A DNA stretch of 64,000 nt from UBA6244 sp963676875 (GTDB lineage Bacteria > Bacteroidota > Bacteroidia > Bacteroidales > F082): positions 744,001-808,000 of the forward strand of contig OY781436.1 of assembly GCA_963676875.1 (NCBI GenBank), read 5' to 3'. Below are positions 25,104 through 34,731 of the stretch, one piece after another. The stretch's first letter is position 1. Every line of letters starts with the position of its first letter. The notes beneath the pieces are model-generated. The model saw only the letters and a list, made by a program, of their open reading frames with translations. It did no database searches and was not told where the DNA came from. The position numbers and the translations under genes are program-made.

Positions 25104-26234
25104 TTAAAGTCGGTTGTTCACTTTCGCCGCCATCACATTCTTCCATGACGCGAAATCACCGGATATGATATGTTCCCGGGCTTGTCGCACCAACCAAAGA
25201 TAAAAGGCCAGGTTGTGCTGACTGGCAATCATGGCTCCCAAAATTTCTTTGGACACAATCAAATGTCGCAAGTAGGCTTTGGAGTAAACCTGATCAACCA
25301 TTGAGGCTCCATTGGGGTCGATGGGACTAAAATCGTCCTTCCACTTTTCATTTTTAATGTTGATAATTCCCTCGCTCGTAAACAACTGACCATTTCTTCC
25401 GTTACGCGTGGGCATCACACAATCAAACATATCAACTCCAAGCGCAATGCTCTCCAGAATGTTGGCCGGTGTACCCACACCCATCAAATAACGTGGTTTA
25501 TCGTCGGGAAGTATGCGACACACCAAATCGGTCATTTCGTACATATCTTCGTGGGGTTCGCCCACCGAAAGTCCGCCAATGGCATTTCCATCAGCACCTT
25601 TTGATGCGATGTATTCGGCGGATTTTACACGCAAATCACGGTAAGTACTTCCCTGAACAATGGGAAACAATGCCTGATTGTATCCATATTGCGGTTCTGT
25701 ATTTTTTACTTGTTCCACACAGCGATCCAGCCAATGGTGGGTGATATCGAGGGAAGATGCAGCATATTTGTAATCACAGGGATAAGGTGTACACTCATCG
25801 AAAGCCATGATGATGTCGGCGCCGATCGTCCGTTCGATGTCCATGACCCTTTCCGGCGTAAACTGATGTTTAGATCCATCAATATGCGACTGAAACACCA
25901 CCCCTTCACGGGTAAGCTTTCGTCTATCGGCCAACGAATATACCTGATATCCACCACTATCCGTCAATATGGGACGATCCCATCCGTTGAATTTATGTAA
26001 ACCACCAACCTGATGCAGGATGTCCAACCCGGGTCGTAAGTACAAGTGGTAGGTATTACCGAGGATGATTTCGGCATTCACATCCGTTTTTACATCATGA
26101 ATATGCAATCCTTTAACAGAACCTGCGGTGCCCACGGGCATAAAAATGGGGGTATTGATTTTTCCGTGATCGGTGGTGATTTCGCCCGCACGTGCTGCAC
26201 TTTTGGGGTCTTTGGAAACTAAATTAAACTGCAT
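25104..26234 (-). CDS. tgt: tRNA-guanine(34) transglycosylase
   Basis: This enzyme exchanges guanine-34 for preQ1 in tRNAs with GUN anticodons. The 376-residue protein has ILTDSGGYQVYSL (catalytic Asp), MAFDECTPYPCDY, GGLSVGEPHEDM and GVDMFDCVMPTRNGRNG (nucleophile Asp). The usual zinc site is odd: where E. coli Tgt has DPECDCYTCRNYSRAYL, this protein has DPNGASMVDQVYSKAYL, so all three zinc cysteines are missing while the histidine of HNL is kept. I recall similar losses in other Bacteroidota. It is co-oriented with the LptF/G gene, 12 bp apart. Confidence 0.95.
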   Translation of the reverse strand: MQFNLVSKDPKSAARAGEITTDHGKINTPIFMPVGTAGSVKGLHIHDVKTDVNAEIILGNTYHLYLRPGLDILHQVGGLHKFNGWDRPILTDSGGYQVYSLADRRKLTREGVVFQSHIDGSKHQFTPERVMDIERTIGADIIMAFDECTPYPCDYKYAASSLDITHHWLDRCVEQVKNTEPQYGYNQALFPIVQGSTYRDLRVKSAEYIASKGADGNAIGGLSVGEPHEDMYEMTDLVCRILPDDKPRYLMGVGTPANILESIALGVDMFDCVMPTRNGRNGQLFTSEGIINIKNEKWKDDFSPIDPNGASMVDQVYSKAYLRHLIVSKEILGAMIASQHNLAFYLWLVRQAREHIISGDFASWKNVMAAKVNNRL

Positions 26235-26250
26235 TCAAGAAAATTTTGCG

Positions 26251-26258
26251 CAAAGATA
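26251..26258 (-). promoter_or_regulatory. candidate -7 box for tgt-lptFG
   Basis: TATCTTTG on the minus strand, about 17 bp from the tgt start. A -33 TTG is not clear. Confidence 0.45.
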
Positions 26259-26279
26259 GGTGAAATCGACTAAGTTGAA

Positions 26280-26287
26280 TAATTTTG
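26280..26287 (+). promoter_or_regulatory. candidate -7 box for the GT2-sigma operon
   Basis: TAATTTTG lies 16 bp before the GT2 start codon, divergent from the tgt box. Confidence 0.4.
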
Positions 26288-26302
26288 AGGCTTTAAACGA
26301 AT

Positions 26303-27445
26303 ATGCAATTTATAACCGAAATAACAACGACCGATCTTATCCTTCTCAGCATACTGGGAATGGTAACATTCATTCAATTAATCTATTACTGGGGTTTCTT
26401 CTCCCGTTTGGCTTTTTTTCGGCCACCTGAAGCACCAACACATAACGACAAAAATGCGCCCGGTGTTTCAGTGGTGATATCCGCCAGAGATGAATACCAT
26501 CATTTGGTACACAACCTGCCAAAAATTCTAAATCAGGATTATCCCAACTTCGAGGTAGTTCTTGTGAACCACACCTCTACCGACGAAACCGCATCTCTTC
26601 TGAAAGAATTAGTCCCTAAGTATCCACATTTGCAGGTAGTTAATATTGAACAGGAACTCAATTTCTTTAAAGGAAAAAAATTCCCACTTTCCATTGGCAT
26701 CAAATCAGCACGAAATGAACTTTTGTTGCTCACCGATGCAGACTGTGTGCCGGCAAGCAGTAACTGGATAAGTTCCATGGTTCAATCCTACAACGAGCAA
26801 ACTGAAATTGTTTTAGGATATGGCCCCTATGAGAAGAGAAAAGGTTTGCTCAACTATATAATAAGGTACGACACATTCATGGTGGCCATGCAGTATTTAT
26901 CGTTTGCATTGGCAGGTATTCCCTACATGGGAGTGGGGCGCAATTTAAGCTACCGTAAATCGCTGTTTATCAAAAACAAAGGGTTTACCTCTCACTACAG
27001 AATTGCCTCCGGTGACGATGATTTGTTTATTAATCAAGTAGCACGAAGGGGTAATACCAAAATTGAGATAACACCCGACAGTCTGGTATATTCGGCACCC
27101 AAGACAAGTTTTTCAAGCTATTTCAGACAAAAACGCCGGCATCTTACTACAGGCAAATACTACAAAACCCGTTTTAAATGGATGTTGGGATTGTACAGCG
27201 GGAGTCAATTGTCGTTTTGGGTTTTGCTTGTTGTGATGTTAAGTCTTGGTATCCAACCATTCATCGTGCTGGGCTTATTTTTATTAAAAGAAGTGAGTGC
27301 ACTCATCATTCAAAAAAAAGTAACCGATAAGCTAAGCGAACCTCAATTATTATTATTTTCGCTGGCAATCGAACCGGTGTATGTGCTGATTTTGCCGTTG
27401 ATTACACTTATCAGCTCGATAAACCAACCAAAAGCATGGAAGTAA
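26303..27445 (+). CDS. membrane-bound GT2 family glycosyltransferase
   Basis: The 380-residue protein begins with a membrane helix (about 10-35). A GT-A domain follows, with VSVVISARDEYHHL, the metal-binding TDADC, SGDDDLFINQVA (catalytic base region) and QKRRHLTTGKYY, a QxxRW-like acceptor motif. Two or three membrane helices close the protein. It probably adds sugars to a lipid carrier or a growing polymer at the inner membrane; the donor cannot be predicted. Its end overlaps the sigma factor start by 10 bp. Confidence 0.87.
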   Translation: MQFITEITTTDLILLSILGMVTFIQLIYYWGFFSRLAFFRPPEAPTHNDKNAPGVSVVISARDEYHHLVHNLPKILNQDYPNFEVVLVNHTSTDETASLLKELVPKYPHLQVVNIEQELNFFKGKKFPLSIGIKSARNELLLLTDADCVPASSNWISSMVQSYNEQTEIVLGYGPYEKRKGLLNYIIRYDTFMVAMQYLSFALAGIPYMGVGRNLSYRKSLFIKNKGFTSHYRIASGDDDLFINQVARRGNTKIEITPDSLVYSAPKTSFSSYFRQKRRHLTTGKYYKTRFKWMLGLYSGSQLSFWVLLVVMLSLGIQPFIVLGLFLLKEVSALIIQKKVTDKLSEPQLLLFSLAIEPVYVLILPLITLISSINQPKAWK

Positions 27446-28035
27446 ATGAACAACTGACCGAAAAAGGTCAACGCGATTATCTCCTTATCCGCCAGGCACT
27501 TGAAACAGGTGACCAAAACGCCTATGCCGAGCTGATGGGACATTATCGAGACAGTTTGTATTACACCATGGTGAAAATGACCGGAGATCCCGTTGATGCC
27601 GAAGACCTCACCATCGAAGCTTTCGGAAAAGCATTTAAAAACCTGCATCAATATACTTCCGAATTCGCTTTTAGTACCTGGCTATTTAAAATTGCCACCA
27701 ACAATTGTATCGACTTTGTGCGTCGGAAGCACAAAAACAACATGACCATCAGTACCGGTCTGGAAGCCGATACCATTCAGAACTCCATTCAGGACACCCT
27801 TCCCGATCCCGAAGAACAGTTTATCAATGCACAGAAAATTAGCCTGATGCGTGAGGTGGTGGAAAAACTCAAGCCCCATTACAAAAAACTCATTGAGATG
27901 CGGTATTTCAAAGAACTCTCCTACGAAGAAATAGCCACCGAGCTCGACTTGCCTTTGGGGACGGTAAAAGCACAGCTTTTCAGATCCCGTGAATTTTTAT
28001 TCAATGTGATGAAGAACGCGCGCGAAAGGATTTAA
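27436..28035 (+). CDS. ECF-type RNA polymerase sigma factor
   Basis: The 199-residue protein shows sigma region 2 (about 20-100; DPVDAEDLTIEAFGKAFKNL, FSTWLFKIATNNCIDFVRRK) and region 4 (about 140-190; MRYFKELSYEEIATELDLPL, GTVKAQLFRSREFL). No anti-sigma factor is adjacent, which is unusual for ECF factors that sense the envelope. Translation is probably coupled to the overlapping GT2 gene. The regulon is unknown. Confidence 0.92.
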   Translation: MEVNEQLTEKGQRDYLLIRQALETGDQNAYAELMGHYRDSLYYTMVKMTGDPVDAEDLTIEAFGKAFKNLHQYTSEFAFSTWLFKIATNNCIDFVRRKHKNNMTISTGLEADTIQNSIQDTLPDPEEQFINAQKISLMREVVEKLKPHYKKLIEMRYFKELSYEEIATELDLPLGTVKAQLFRSREFLFNVMKNARERI

Positions 28036-28202
28036 CAGTCCTGATCCATCACAATTTGGGTTATTACAAAATTGGCCCATCCAATTTCCCCCTTCCCAAC
28101 ACGCAAATTTGAGGAACTCCGTGTTAGAAAATTTGTTTCAATACTTTTCGGAGTAGGCTCAAACTTACAACGATTGCAATGCCAAATCACCCATCTTTTT
28201 AT

Positions 28203-28210
28203 TAATTTTG
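28203..28210 (+). promoter_or_regulatory. candidate -7 box for hutU
   Basis: TAATTTTG lies 28 bp before the hutU start; a TTG 26 bp further upstream is slightly beyond the usual spacing. Confidence 0.4.
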
Positions 28211-28238
28211 CCGTGTCATAAATCAAACCAATCCATTC

Positions 28239-30248
28239 ATGAACGATTTTCAAAAAGCCATACTCGCGGGAATCCCGTCTGTATTACCCCATAAAAAGCC
28301 CCTTGATCCAAATGTAAGTCATGCCCCCAAGCGCAAGGACATACTCACAGCCACCGAAAAACAGTTGGCACTGAAGAACGCGCTTCGCTATTTTGCCCCC
28401 GAGCATCATGCCTTGTTGGCTCCTGAATTTTTGGAGGAACTGAACACCTATGGCCGCATTTACATGTACCGCCTGCGCCCCGACTACGACATGCATGCCC
28501 GTCATATTGATGACTACCCACATCAAAGCAAGCAGGCGGCTGCCATTATGCTGATGATTCAAAACAACCTTGACCCGGCAGTGGCACAACATCCACATGA
28601 GTTGATCACCTACGGAGGCAACGGAGCTGTGTTCCAAAACTGGGCACAATACCTGCTCACCATGCAATATCTGGCTACCATGACCGATCAGCAAACGTTG
28701 GCCATGTACTCAGGCCATCCCATGGGCTTGTTTCCCTCACATCCGGATGCCCCCAGGGTGGTGGTAACCAATGGCATGGTCATTCCCAATTATAGCTCAC
28801 CCGACGACTGGGAACGCATGAATGCGCTGGGTGTTTCACAATATGGCCAAATGACTGCCGGTTCGTACATGTACATCGGACCTCAAGGCATTGTGCATGG
28901 TACCACCATTACAGTGATGAATGCCGCCCGCAAAGTTGCCCGATCGGGAGAAGATCCCTTTGCCGGAAAATTGTTTGTTACCTCCGGACTTGGTGGCATG
29001 TCGGGCGCCCAACCCAAAGCAGGCAATATTTCGGGTGTGATTACGGTAGCCGCAGAAATCAATCCGAAAGCTTCCAGAAAACGCCATCAACAAGGCTGGG
29101 TGGATGAATTGATTGACGACTTGGACGTTCTTGTGGCCCGCGTAAGAAAAGCCAAAGAAAACAAAGAAGTGGTTTCCATTGCTTATGAAGGCAATATCGT
29201 GGACGTGTGGGAGAAATTCGATACCGAAAACATAAAAATAGACCTGGGATCGGACCAAACCTCACTGCACAACCCCTGGGCAGGCGGTTACTATCCGGCC
29301 GGAATCACCTTTGACGAAGCCAACAAAATGATGGCCGACCATCCCGACCAGTTCAAAAAAGAGGTACACGCTTCTTTGCGCCGACAGGCCTCCGCCATTA
29401 ACAACCATGTGGCAAAAGGAACTTACTTTTTCGACTACGGTAACGCCTTTCTTCTGGAAGCCTCCCGTGCCGGTGCAGATGTAATGGCCTCCGACGGCAT
29501 CAACTTTAGGTATCCTTCTTACGTTCAGGATATTATGGGACCTCTGTTCTTCGATTATGGATTCGGACCCTTCCGTTGGGTGTGTACATCCGGTAAACCT
29601 GAAGACCTGGAAACCACCGACCTCATTGCACGACACGTGCTGGAGCAACAGATGCAATCGTCGGCACCCGACATACAAAGTCAGATGGCCGACAACATCC
29701 AATGGATAAAAGGTGCACAAGCCAACAAACTCGTGGTAGGTTCACAAGCGCGCATTCTGTACGCCGATGCCATCGGACGTATTCGCATTGCAGAAGCCTT
29801 TAATCAGGCCATTTGCGATGGAAAAATTTCTGCTCCGGTTGTCCTTGGTCGCGATCACCACGATGTGAGCGGAACCGACTCTCCTTTCCGTGAAACCTCC
29901 AACGTTTACGACGGGTCAAGTTTCACTGCCGATATGGCCATCCAAAATGTGATTGGCGATGCGTTTCGTGGAGCCACCTGGGTATCCATTCACAACGGTG
30001 GTGGCGTAGGTTGGGGTGAAGTTATCAACGGAGGATTTGGCATGTTGCTGGATGGAACTCCGGAGGCCGACCGGCGACTTAAAAGCATGCTCTTCTGGGA
30101 TGTGAACAACGGAATTTCGCGCCGAAGCTGGGCACGAAACCAAGGTGCCATGAAAGCCATCGAACGGGCCATGGAAGAAAACCCATCACTCAAAGTTTTA
30201 ATTCCCAATCTAGTAAACGAAGACCTCATCAACAGCTTGATTCCATAG
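28239..30248 (+). CDS. hutU: urocanate hydratase
   Basis: This is the second enzyme of histidine breakdown, turning urocanate into imidazolone propionate with bound NAD+ as electrophile. The 669-residue protein is the long form found in Bacteroidota. MYSGHPMGLFPSHPDAPRV, GQMTAGSYMYIGPQGIVHGT and the NAD-binding GLGGMSGAQPKAGNISGV are clear. VLGRDHHDVSGTDSP and SIHNGGGVGWGEVINGGFG are conserved near the C-terminus. No other hut gene is in the window, so the pathway is scattered or incomplete here. Confidence 0.96.
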   Translation: MNDFQKAILAGIPSVLPHKKPLDPNVSHAPKRKDILTATEKQLALKNALRYFAPEHHALLAPEFLEELNTYGRIYMYRLRPDYDMHARHIDDYPHQSKQAAAIMLMIQNNLDPAVAQHPHELITYGGNGAVFQNWAQYLLTMQYLATMTDQQTLAMYSGHPMGLFPSHPDAPRVVVTNGMVIPNYSSPDDWERMNALGVSQYGQMTAGSYMYIGPQGIVHGTTITVMNAARKVARSGEDPFAGKLFVTSGLGGMSGAQPKAGNISGVITVAAEINPKASRKRHQQGWVDELIDDLDVLVARVRKAKENKEVVSIAYEGNIVDVWEKFDTENIKIDLGSDQTSLHNPWAGGYYPAGITFDEANKMMADHPDQFKKEVHASLRRQASAINNHVAKGTYFFDYGNAFLLEASRAGADVMASDGINFRYPSYVQDIMGPLFFDYGFGPFRWVCTSGKPEDLETTDLIARHVLEQQMQSSAPDIQSQMADNIQWIKGAQANKLVVGSQARILYADAIGRIRIAEAFNQAICDGKISAPVVLGRDHHDVSGTDSPFRETSNVYDGSSFTADMAIQNVIGDAFRGATWVSIHNGGGVGWGEVINGGFGMLLDGTPEADRRLKSMLFWDVNNGISRRSWARNQGAMKAIERAMEENPSLKVLIPNLVNEDLINSLIP

Positions 30249-30307
30249 GTTATTCTCGATCACTTCGGTGAAAAGCCTTTTTGATTATGTTGTCTCAAAA
30301 ACATACC

Positions 30308-30985
30308 ATGACTACCAAAATCATCCCCATCATGGCAGGTGTGGGCCATTGTTACCTTGTAATCCATGAGGGCGGATATTTTTTGGTAGACACAGGTAGT
30401 CCGGGCTATGGGGATAAAATCATCAATCATATCACCTCGCGGGGACTCAACATTAACAATTTGCAATTTATTTTTCTCACCCATACCCATTACGACCATG
30501 CCGGCAATGCCCGACTGATTAAAAAAGCAAGCGGCGCTCCTATTTTGGTACACCGGAGCGAAGGATCTTTTTTGGCAGCGGGCTGGCATGGAGTTCCCGA
30601 AGGAACAAATCCATTGTTTATAGTTATCTCGTGGCTGGGCAGGCATTTTAGTCCATCCCATGCACAATTTGAAGCTGTGGAAGCAGATATTCTTTTTGAT
30701 GAAAAGTATTTAACCGAAGAATTGGGCGCTAGAGCGATAATACTTCACACGCCGGGACACACCGCGGGATCGTCTTCATTGCTCATCGACGAGCAACTGC
30801 TGGGAGGCGACAGCATTTTCAATATTGCCGGAAAAATATGGCCTCCCTTTGCCAACGATGAAGCGATGTTGTTAGCAACGTGGCAAAAATTGAATGATTT
30901 AGAGGTGGATAACTTCTACCCTGCCCACGGTAAGAGATTCAGTAAATCGGTGTTTGAGAAGGAACTTAAAAAACGGCTGGGTTGA
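30308..30985 (+). CDS. MBL-fold metallo-hydrolase
   Basis: The 225-residue protein has the metallo-beta-lactamase motif THTHYDHAGN, a second HTPGHTAGS and a C-terminal FYPAHGKRF, which together form the two-metal site. It resembles the general glyoxalase II-like/quorum-quenching group; the substrate cannot be named. I chose the ATG at 30308 (MTTKIIPIMAG); one at 30287 would add seven residues. It follows hutU by 59 bp and could share its transcript. Confidence 0.85.
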   Translation: MTTKIIPIMAGVGHCYLVIHEGGYFLVDTGSPGYGDKIINHITSRGLNINNLQFIFLTHTHYDHAGNARLIKKASGAPILVHRSEGSFLAAGWHGVPEGTNPLFIVISWLGRHFSPSHAQFEAVEADILFDEKYLTEELGARAIILHTPGHTAGSSSLLIDEQLLGGDSIFNIAGKIWPPFANDEAMLLATWQKLNDLEVDNFYPAHGKRFSKSVFEKELKKRLG

Positions 30986-30996
30986 TTTTCAATAAA

Positions 30997-31290
30997 TTAC
31001 TCTTCTTCTTCACGAATCACAACATAAACATCTTCATTTTTGCGCTTCATGAAATACTTCTCTCTGGCATAGCGTTCCAAACTCAGACTATCGTTGGTCA
31101 GGGTGTTTACGGCTTGTTCGGTTCTTGCGATTTCACTTTCGTAATATTCTTTTTGTCCTCTAAGTCCGTTAAGCGTTTCCGAAAGCCGATACTGTTCCAG
31201 CATACTTTCCTGATCGAAAAACAAAACCCACACTGCAAACACCAAACCTGTGTAGAAATATCTGTTGTTAAAACGCTTTAAATTGACCAT
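30997..31290 (-). CDS. FtsB/DivIC-like septum formation protein
   Basis: The 97-residue bitopic protein has a short cytoplasmic start, one membrane helix (YFYTGLVFAVWVLFF, about 11-25) and a coiled coil (LNGLRGQKEYYESEIARTEQ) followed by SLERYAREKYFMKRKNEDVY, the DivIC/FtsB signature. It should join the FtsL/FtsQ-type divisome complex. It is a single gene, with a -7 box at 31307-31314. Confidence 0.9.
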   Translation of the reverse strand: MVNLKRFNNRYFYTGLVFAVWVLFFDQESMLEQYRLSETLNGLRGQKEYYESEIARTEQAVNTLTNDSLSLERYAREKYFMKRKNEDVYVVIREEEE

Positions 31291-31306
31291 GACACAAAAA
31301 TTTTTA

Positions 31307-31314
31307 CAAAGATA
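31307..31314 (-). promoter_or_regulatory. candidate -7 box for the FtsB-like gene
   Basis: TATCTTTG on the minus strand, about 17 bp from the start codon. Confidence 0.45.
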
Positions 31315-31417
31315 AGGGCAGTTTCAGCAAACTGGTGATTCTTTACCTACTTTTTTTAACCATTGTCTGTTAACGACTACAGTATCTGGAAAAATTAATA
31401 CCTTTACAACAAAAACG

Positions 31418-31927
31418 ATGAAAAACACAACCCTTTGGTGGATTTTAGTAATGGCAGTATCTGCTTGCCAAACTCAAGATAATAAACCGGTTACCTTTCC
31501 AAGTCACGAATACAATGTTTCGACGTTGGCACATGAGAACGCCGACACATCACACCTGGTTTATGTCCCCATCTATTCCGACATTTACCATCAGGATGGA
31601 TCCAAGAGAATTTACCTGACGGCCACCCTGAGCGTAAGAAATACCGATTTGCACGACACTTTGTATTTGTTTGGCGTCGATTACTACAATTCCAAAGGTG
31701 ATCATATCAAAAACTACCTTGAGCACCCATTGCAAGTCAGACCTTTGGAATCGCTGGAGTTTATCGTGGCCGAAAAAGATAAAACAGGAGGTGCCGGCGC
31801 CAACTTTTTGGTTCATTGGGGAGGAAGGAGTAAGCTAAACCGTCCTGTGATACAAGCTGTTATGATTGGTACATCAGGACAACAGGGGCTTTCGTTCACC
31901 ACGGAGGGTGTTGAAATTCAACCATAA
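31418..31927 (+). CDS. DUF3124 lipoprotein
   Basis: The 169-residue protein starts with a lipoprotein signal whose lipobox is VSAC (Cys at about residue 17). The mature part fits DUF3124: LVYVPIYSDIYHQDG, LTATLSVRNTDLHDTLYLFG, VDYYNSKGD and IQAVMIGTSGQQGLSFT. It is anchored in a membrane facing the periplasm or outside. The function of the family is unknown. It stands alone between convergent and divergent neighbours. Confidence 0.88.
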   Translation: MKNTTLWWILVMAVSACQTQDNKPVTFPSHEYNVSTLAHENADTSHLVYVPIYSDIYHQDGSKRIYLTATLSVRNTDLHDTLYLFGVDYYNSKGDHIKNYLEHPLQVRPLESLEFIVAEKDKTGGAGANFLVHWGGRSKLNRPVIQAVMIGTSGQQGLSFTTEGVEIQP

Positions 31928-31948
31928 ATTATTTCCTGAAAAAACGGC

Positions 31949-34567
31949 TTACCTAACGATGGTTACCGAGCCCTGCATGTTGATTACCAATTCGCCCTGA
32001 AGGGTGACGACATATACATCACACACATAATAGTACACCCCTTCTTCGCAATCCTGGTTATTGTTTTGGTTTTTACCATCCCAGTTGATTTCGGGATCCT
32101 GCGTAGTAAACATTACTTTTCCCCACCGATTAAAAATAGTCATGTCGATCCTGTCCACATTGGCCTTTGGATTGGCGGATCGCGATGTGAGTGGTACCAG
32201 TAGATTATTGTATTGGTCGCCATTGGGAGAAAAAACATTGGGAAGTTCGTAAATGGGACAAGCATTGTAGTCCACACATACTATTTCGCTGGGCACACTT
32301 AGATTGCCCACAGAATCGATGGCTGTGGCATAATAACATCCTACCACGTAGTCAATATCTGTATGCATATAATAAGAGGTGTCGCGAAAAACGCAATCAA
32401 TGGAATCGATGAGCAGCGCTGTGTTAGCTCCCGGCGGAAGATAATAAAGGTAATATTTCAAGGCATCGTAGCTACATGAATCGTAGGGCAGATATAGTTT
32501 TACTTCGTTGGAAACCTGCTCACAATCAGTATCTACCCAGACCAAAGGCTGGCATGGTGGCACATTGTCCAAAGGTGACTCACAAGTTAGCTGGCTATAA
32601 TTGATCAGGGGATCGGGCAAATCCGGAATAGAATACTTTCCCCTGCTAACCAAATAATAACAATATTCCGACCCGTTTTCCAGTCCCTGATCTCTGTAAT
32701 AAGCATTGCTGGTGGAGTCTATCAACTGAAAATCGACACTTCCCGGATCTTTTCTATAAACATAAAACATGGTATTTGTCCAGGGTACATTGGGTGCCCA
32801 CTCCAATTTGATTTCGTGATCAGTAGGTACAGTGTGCAAAAATATTGAAGAAGCTGCTTGCGAGCTACCAAGATCTGGCTCCGACTGGCTTTCGAGCTTC
32901 ACGCGATAGCTAAATGCATCACCAAAAGTGTTCAGATTAATAGAAGCGTCCATGTAAGAAGTATCGTCCAGTCCGGGAAAAACGGCCAGAGTTTGCGGGT
33001 TATTCCATACGGCTCCTTCCGATCGCAACAACACATACTGATAGGGGCCGGGATGTTGTACGGTGTCCAATTCAATGGGTTTTGCCCAATCCACAAACAC
33101 GCGTCCGATGTTAAGGTCCGAGCTGTCGTTGCTCACATGAGTAATGATTGGGATATCACGCTTGAGGTATCCACAATCTTCATTGGAAGCCAGACTTTCG
33201 GCTCCATCAAAAAATGTAGCCGTAACCCGATAGCAATAATCCACTCCCACCACCAATCCGGCACCATTGTTATCGTCGCGGAAAGAAGTGTTAGCTGGCC
33301 CCGTTAATTCAGCAATCAACCTAAAACCCGTGTAAGCAGGAACTCCGGTTTCACAATAATCAGGTTCCCAACCCGAAGGCCCGGCACGCCTGTATAACTT
33401 ATAACCTATGGCATTTTCACAGGTTGCGGCATCCCAACTCAGGTTAATTCCTGTCCCTAACGGGTCTGCAATCAGGTTTTCAGGAGCAGGCGAAATAACA
33501 TGTATAAATACTGTTTTAAAATCCACCAGATTGACAGGAAAACCGTTATCTCTTGCCTTAAATGTCACTGTATAAGGTTCTACACGAACGTGGCGGCAGA
33601 GTGTCGGCCAATTAAAAACTGCTTCTACCGTGTCGTTGCCCGAAGGAGAAGGAGGTTCAAGATAGGCGTTGTTGGGTGATATTTCAAAAGGACCACCAAT
33701 GGCGGTGAGTTCTACGTCGGTACCATCCGGATCGATGGCAGTTACCCCGAATTGCAGAAAATCGTTGGCAATCACACAAGTGTCATCAATGGTATAAATC
33801 ACCGGAGGATCATGATCACAAGCCACAATATTAATCTGCATATCGCGTCGAACCGACGAAATCAGGATACCAAAACGCCATTCCTCCACCAGAAAGGCCA
33901 CATTGTATTCAGCCTGAATAACAGGTGTTTCCCAAATCATATCACCGGTAACAGGATCAATAGAAAAAGATTCGGAAGCGATGGGATAGGTATAACCGGG
34001 GATATCGAATCCGCCGGCACCCTTACACACTACCAGTCGATAGGACAAACTATCTCCATCAGGGTCGTAAGCTCCCGGATTATGAATAAATGTTTTACCC
34101 ACGCAACCCTGATCGATGGGTTCATTAAGCAATTGAACACTGTTATTAAAGCCCAGAAACGGATTGATAACCAAGGTGGTTTGAATAAACATGGGTACAT
34201 TCACCGAATTAGGTATATTCAGCACGTCCAAATTACGGTTGGGATCTTCCACAGAAATAACATAGGTGGCAGGACCCGGAAAAGTGTGTTCCCCTCTATA
34301 TATATTGAGTGTTACATCAAATACGTCCGGCAAGGGTTCAAAAACGATCCGCGGCAAAGCATCAGCGGTATTATCGCCCCAGCTAATGGGCATAAATGGT
34401 CTTTGATCATCTGCCTCACTTGCCGTTCGTGTGTACATGGTGATGGTAAACTCATAGGTAAGGTCTGTTATATGGCGATAGGTGATTTCAGCAGCCCGCT
34501 GGTGAGTTGCCCACAGCAAATTACTGAAAAACAAAATTATAGAAAGAAGAAATAAGGTTCTTTTCAT
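31949..34567 (-). CDS. large secreted protein with Fn3-like repeats and type-B T9SS sorting domain
   Basis: The 872-residue protein has a signal peptide (about 1-20, ending LLWA). An early domain (ITYRHITDLTYEFTITMYTR) is typical of gliding-motility-associated proteins. Cysteine-containing fibronectin-III-like modules cover about 370-760. The last 95 residues (LPNVFSPNGDQYNNLLVPLT to INMQGSVTIVR, with TIFNRWGKVMF) form the gliding-motility/type-B C-terminal domain, which directs export through the type IX secretion system. It is probably a surface adhesin or structural protein. A -7 box lies 20 bp upstream of the ATG. Confidence 0.92.
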   Translation of the reverse strand: MKRTLFLLSIILFFSNLLWATHQRAAEITYRHITDLTYEFTITMYTRTASEADDQRPFMPISWGDNTADALPRIVFEPLPDVFDVTLNIYRGEHTFPGPATYVISVEDPNRNLDVLNIPNSVNVPMFIQTTLVINPFLGFNNSVQLLNEPIDQGCVGKTFIHNPGAYDPDGDSLSYRLVVCKGAGGFDIPGYTYPIASESFSIDPVTGDMIWETPVIQAEYNVAFLVEEWRFGILISSVRRDMQINIVACDHDPPVIYTIDDTCVIANDFLQFGVTAIDPDGTDVELTAIGGPFEISPNNAYLEPPSPSGNDTVEAVFNWPTLCRHVRVEPYTVTFKARDNGFPVNLVDFKTVFIHVISPAPENLIADPLGTGINLSWDAATCENAIGYKLYRRAGPSGWEPDYCETGVPAYTGFRLIAELTGPANTSFRDDNNGAGLVVGVDYCYRVTATFFDGAESLASNEDCGYLKRDIPIITHVSNDSSDLNIGRVFVDWAKPIELDTVQHPGPYQYVLLRSEGAVWNNPQTLAVFPGLDDTSYMDASINLNTFGDAFSYRVKLESQSEPDLGSSQAASSIFLHTVPTDHEIKLEWAPNVPWTNTMFYVYRKDPGSVDFQLIDSTSNAYYRDQGLENGSEYCYYLVSRGKYSIPDLPDPLINYSQLTCESPLDNVPPCQPLVWVDTDCEQVSNEVKLYLPYDSCSYDALKYYLYYLPPGANTALLIDSIDCVFRDTSYYMHTDIDYVVGCYYATAIDSVGNLSVPSEIVCVDYNACPIYELPNVFSPNGDQYNNLLVPLTSRSANPKANVDRIDMTIFNRWGKVMFTTQDPEINWDGKNQNNNQDCEEGVYYYVCDVYVVTLQGELVINMQGSVTIVR

Positions 34568-34586
34568 CTGGTTGTTTACCGTCCAT

Positions 34587-34594
34587 CAAAATTA
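34587..34594 (-). promoter_or_regulatory. candidate -7 box for the T9SS cargo gene
   Basis: TAATTTTG on the minus strand, with a TTG 23 bp upstream. Confidence 0.45.
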
Positions 34595-34703
34595 CGAATA
34601 AAAAACAAACCGCATGCCAAAAATAGTCAGTAATCACAGGTAAAATCCGGCATTTTTCTAACACAATTATTTTTTTAATCCTTATCACAGCTCAATAATT
34701 CAC

Positions 34704-34711
34704 TAACTTTG
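34704..34711 (+). promoter_or_regulatory. candidate -7 box for the Rel gene
   Basis: TAACTTTG lies 20 bp before the Rel start codon. No TTG is seen at the usual -33 distance, only a T-rich tract. Confidence 0.45.
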
Positions 34712-34731
34712 CCCGTTCGAGGGAAGGTAAA

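Noticed and set aside
27436..28035. Anti-sigma factor partner next to the ECF sigma gene
   Set aside because: The following gene is urocanase on its own promoter; no small membrane protein is present on either side.
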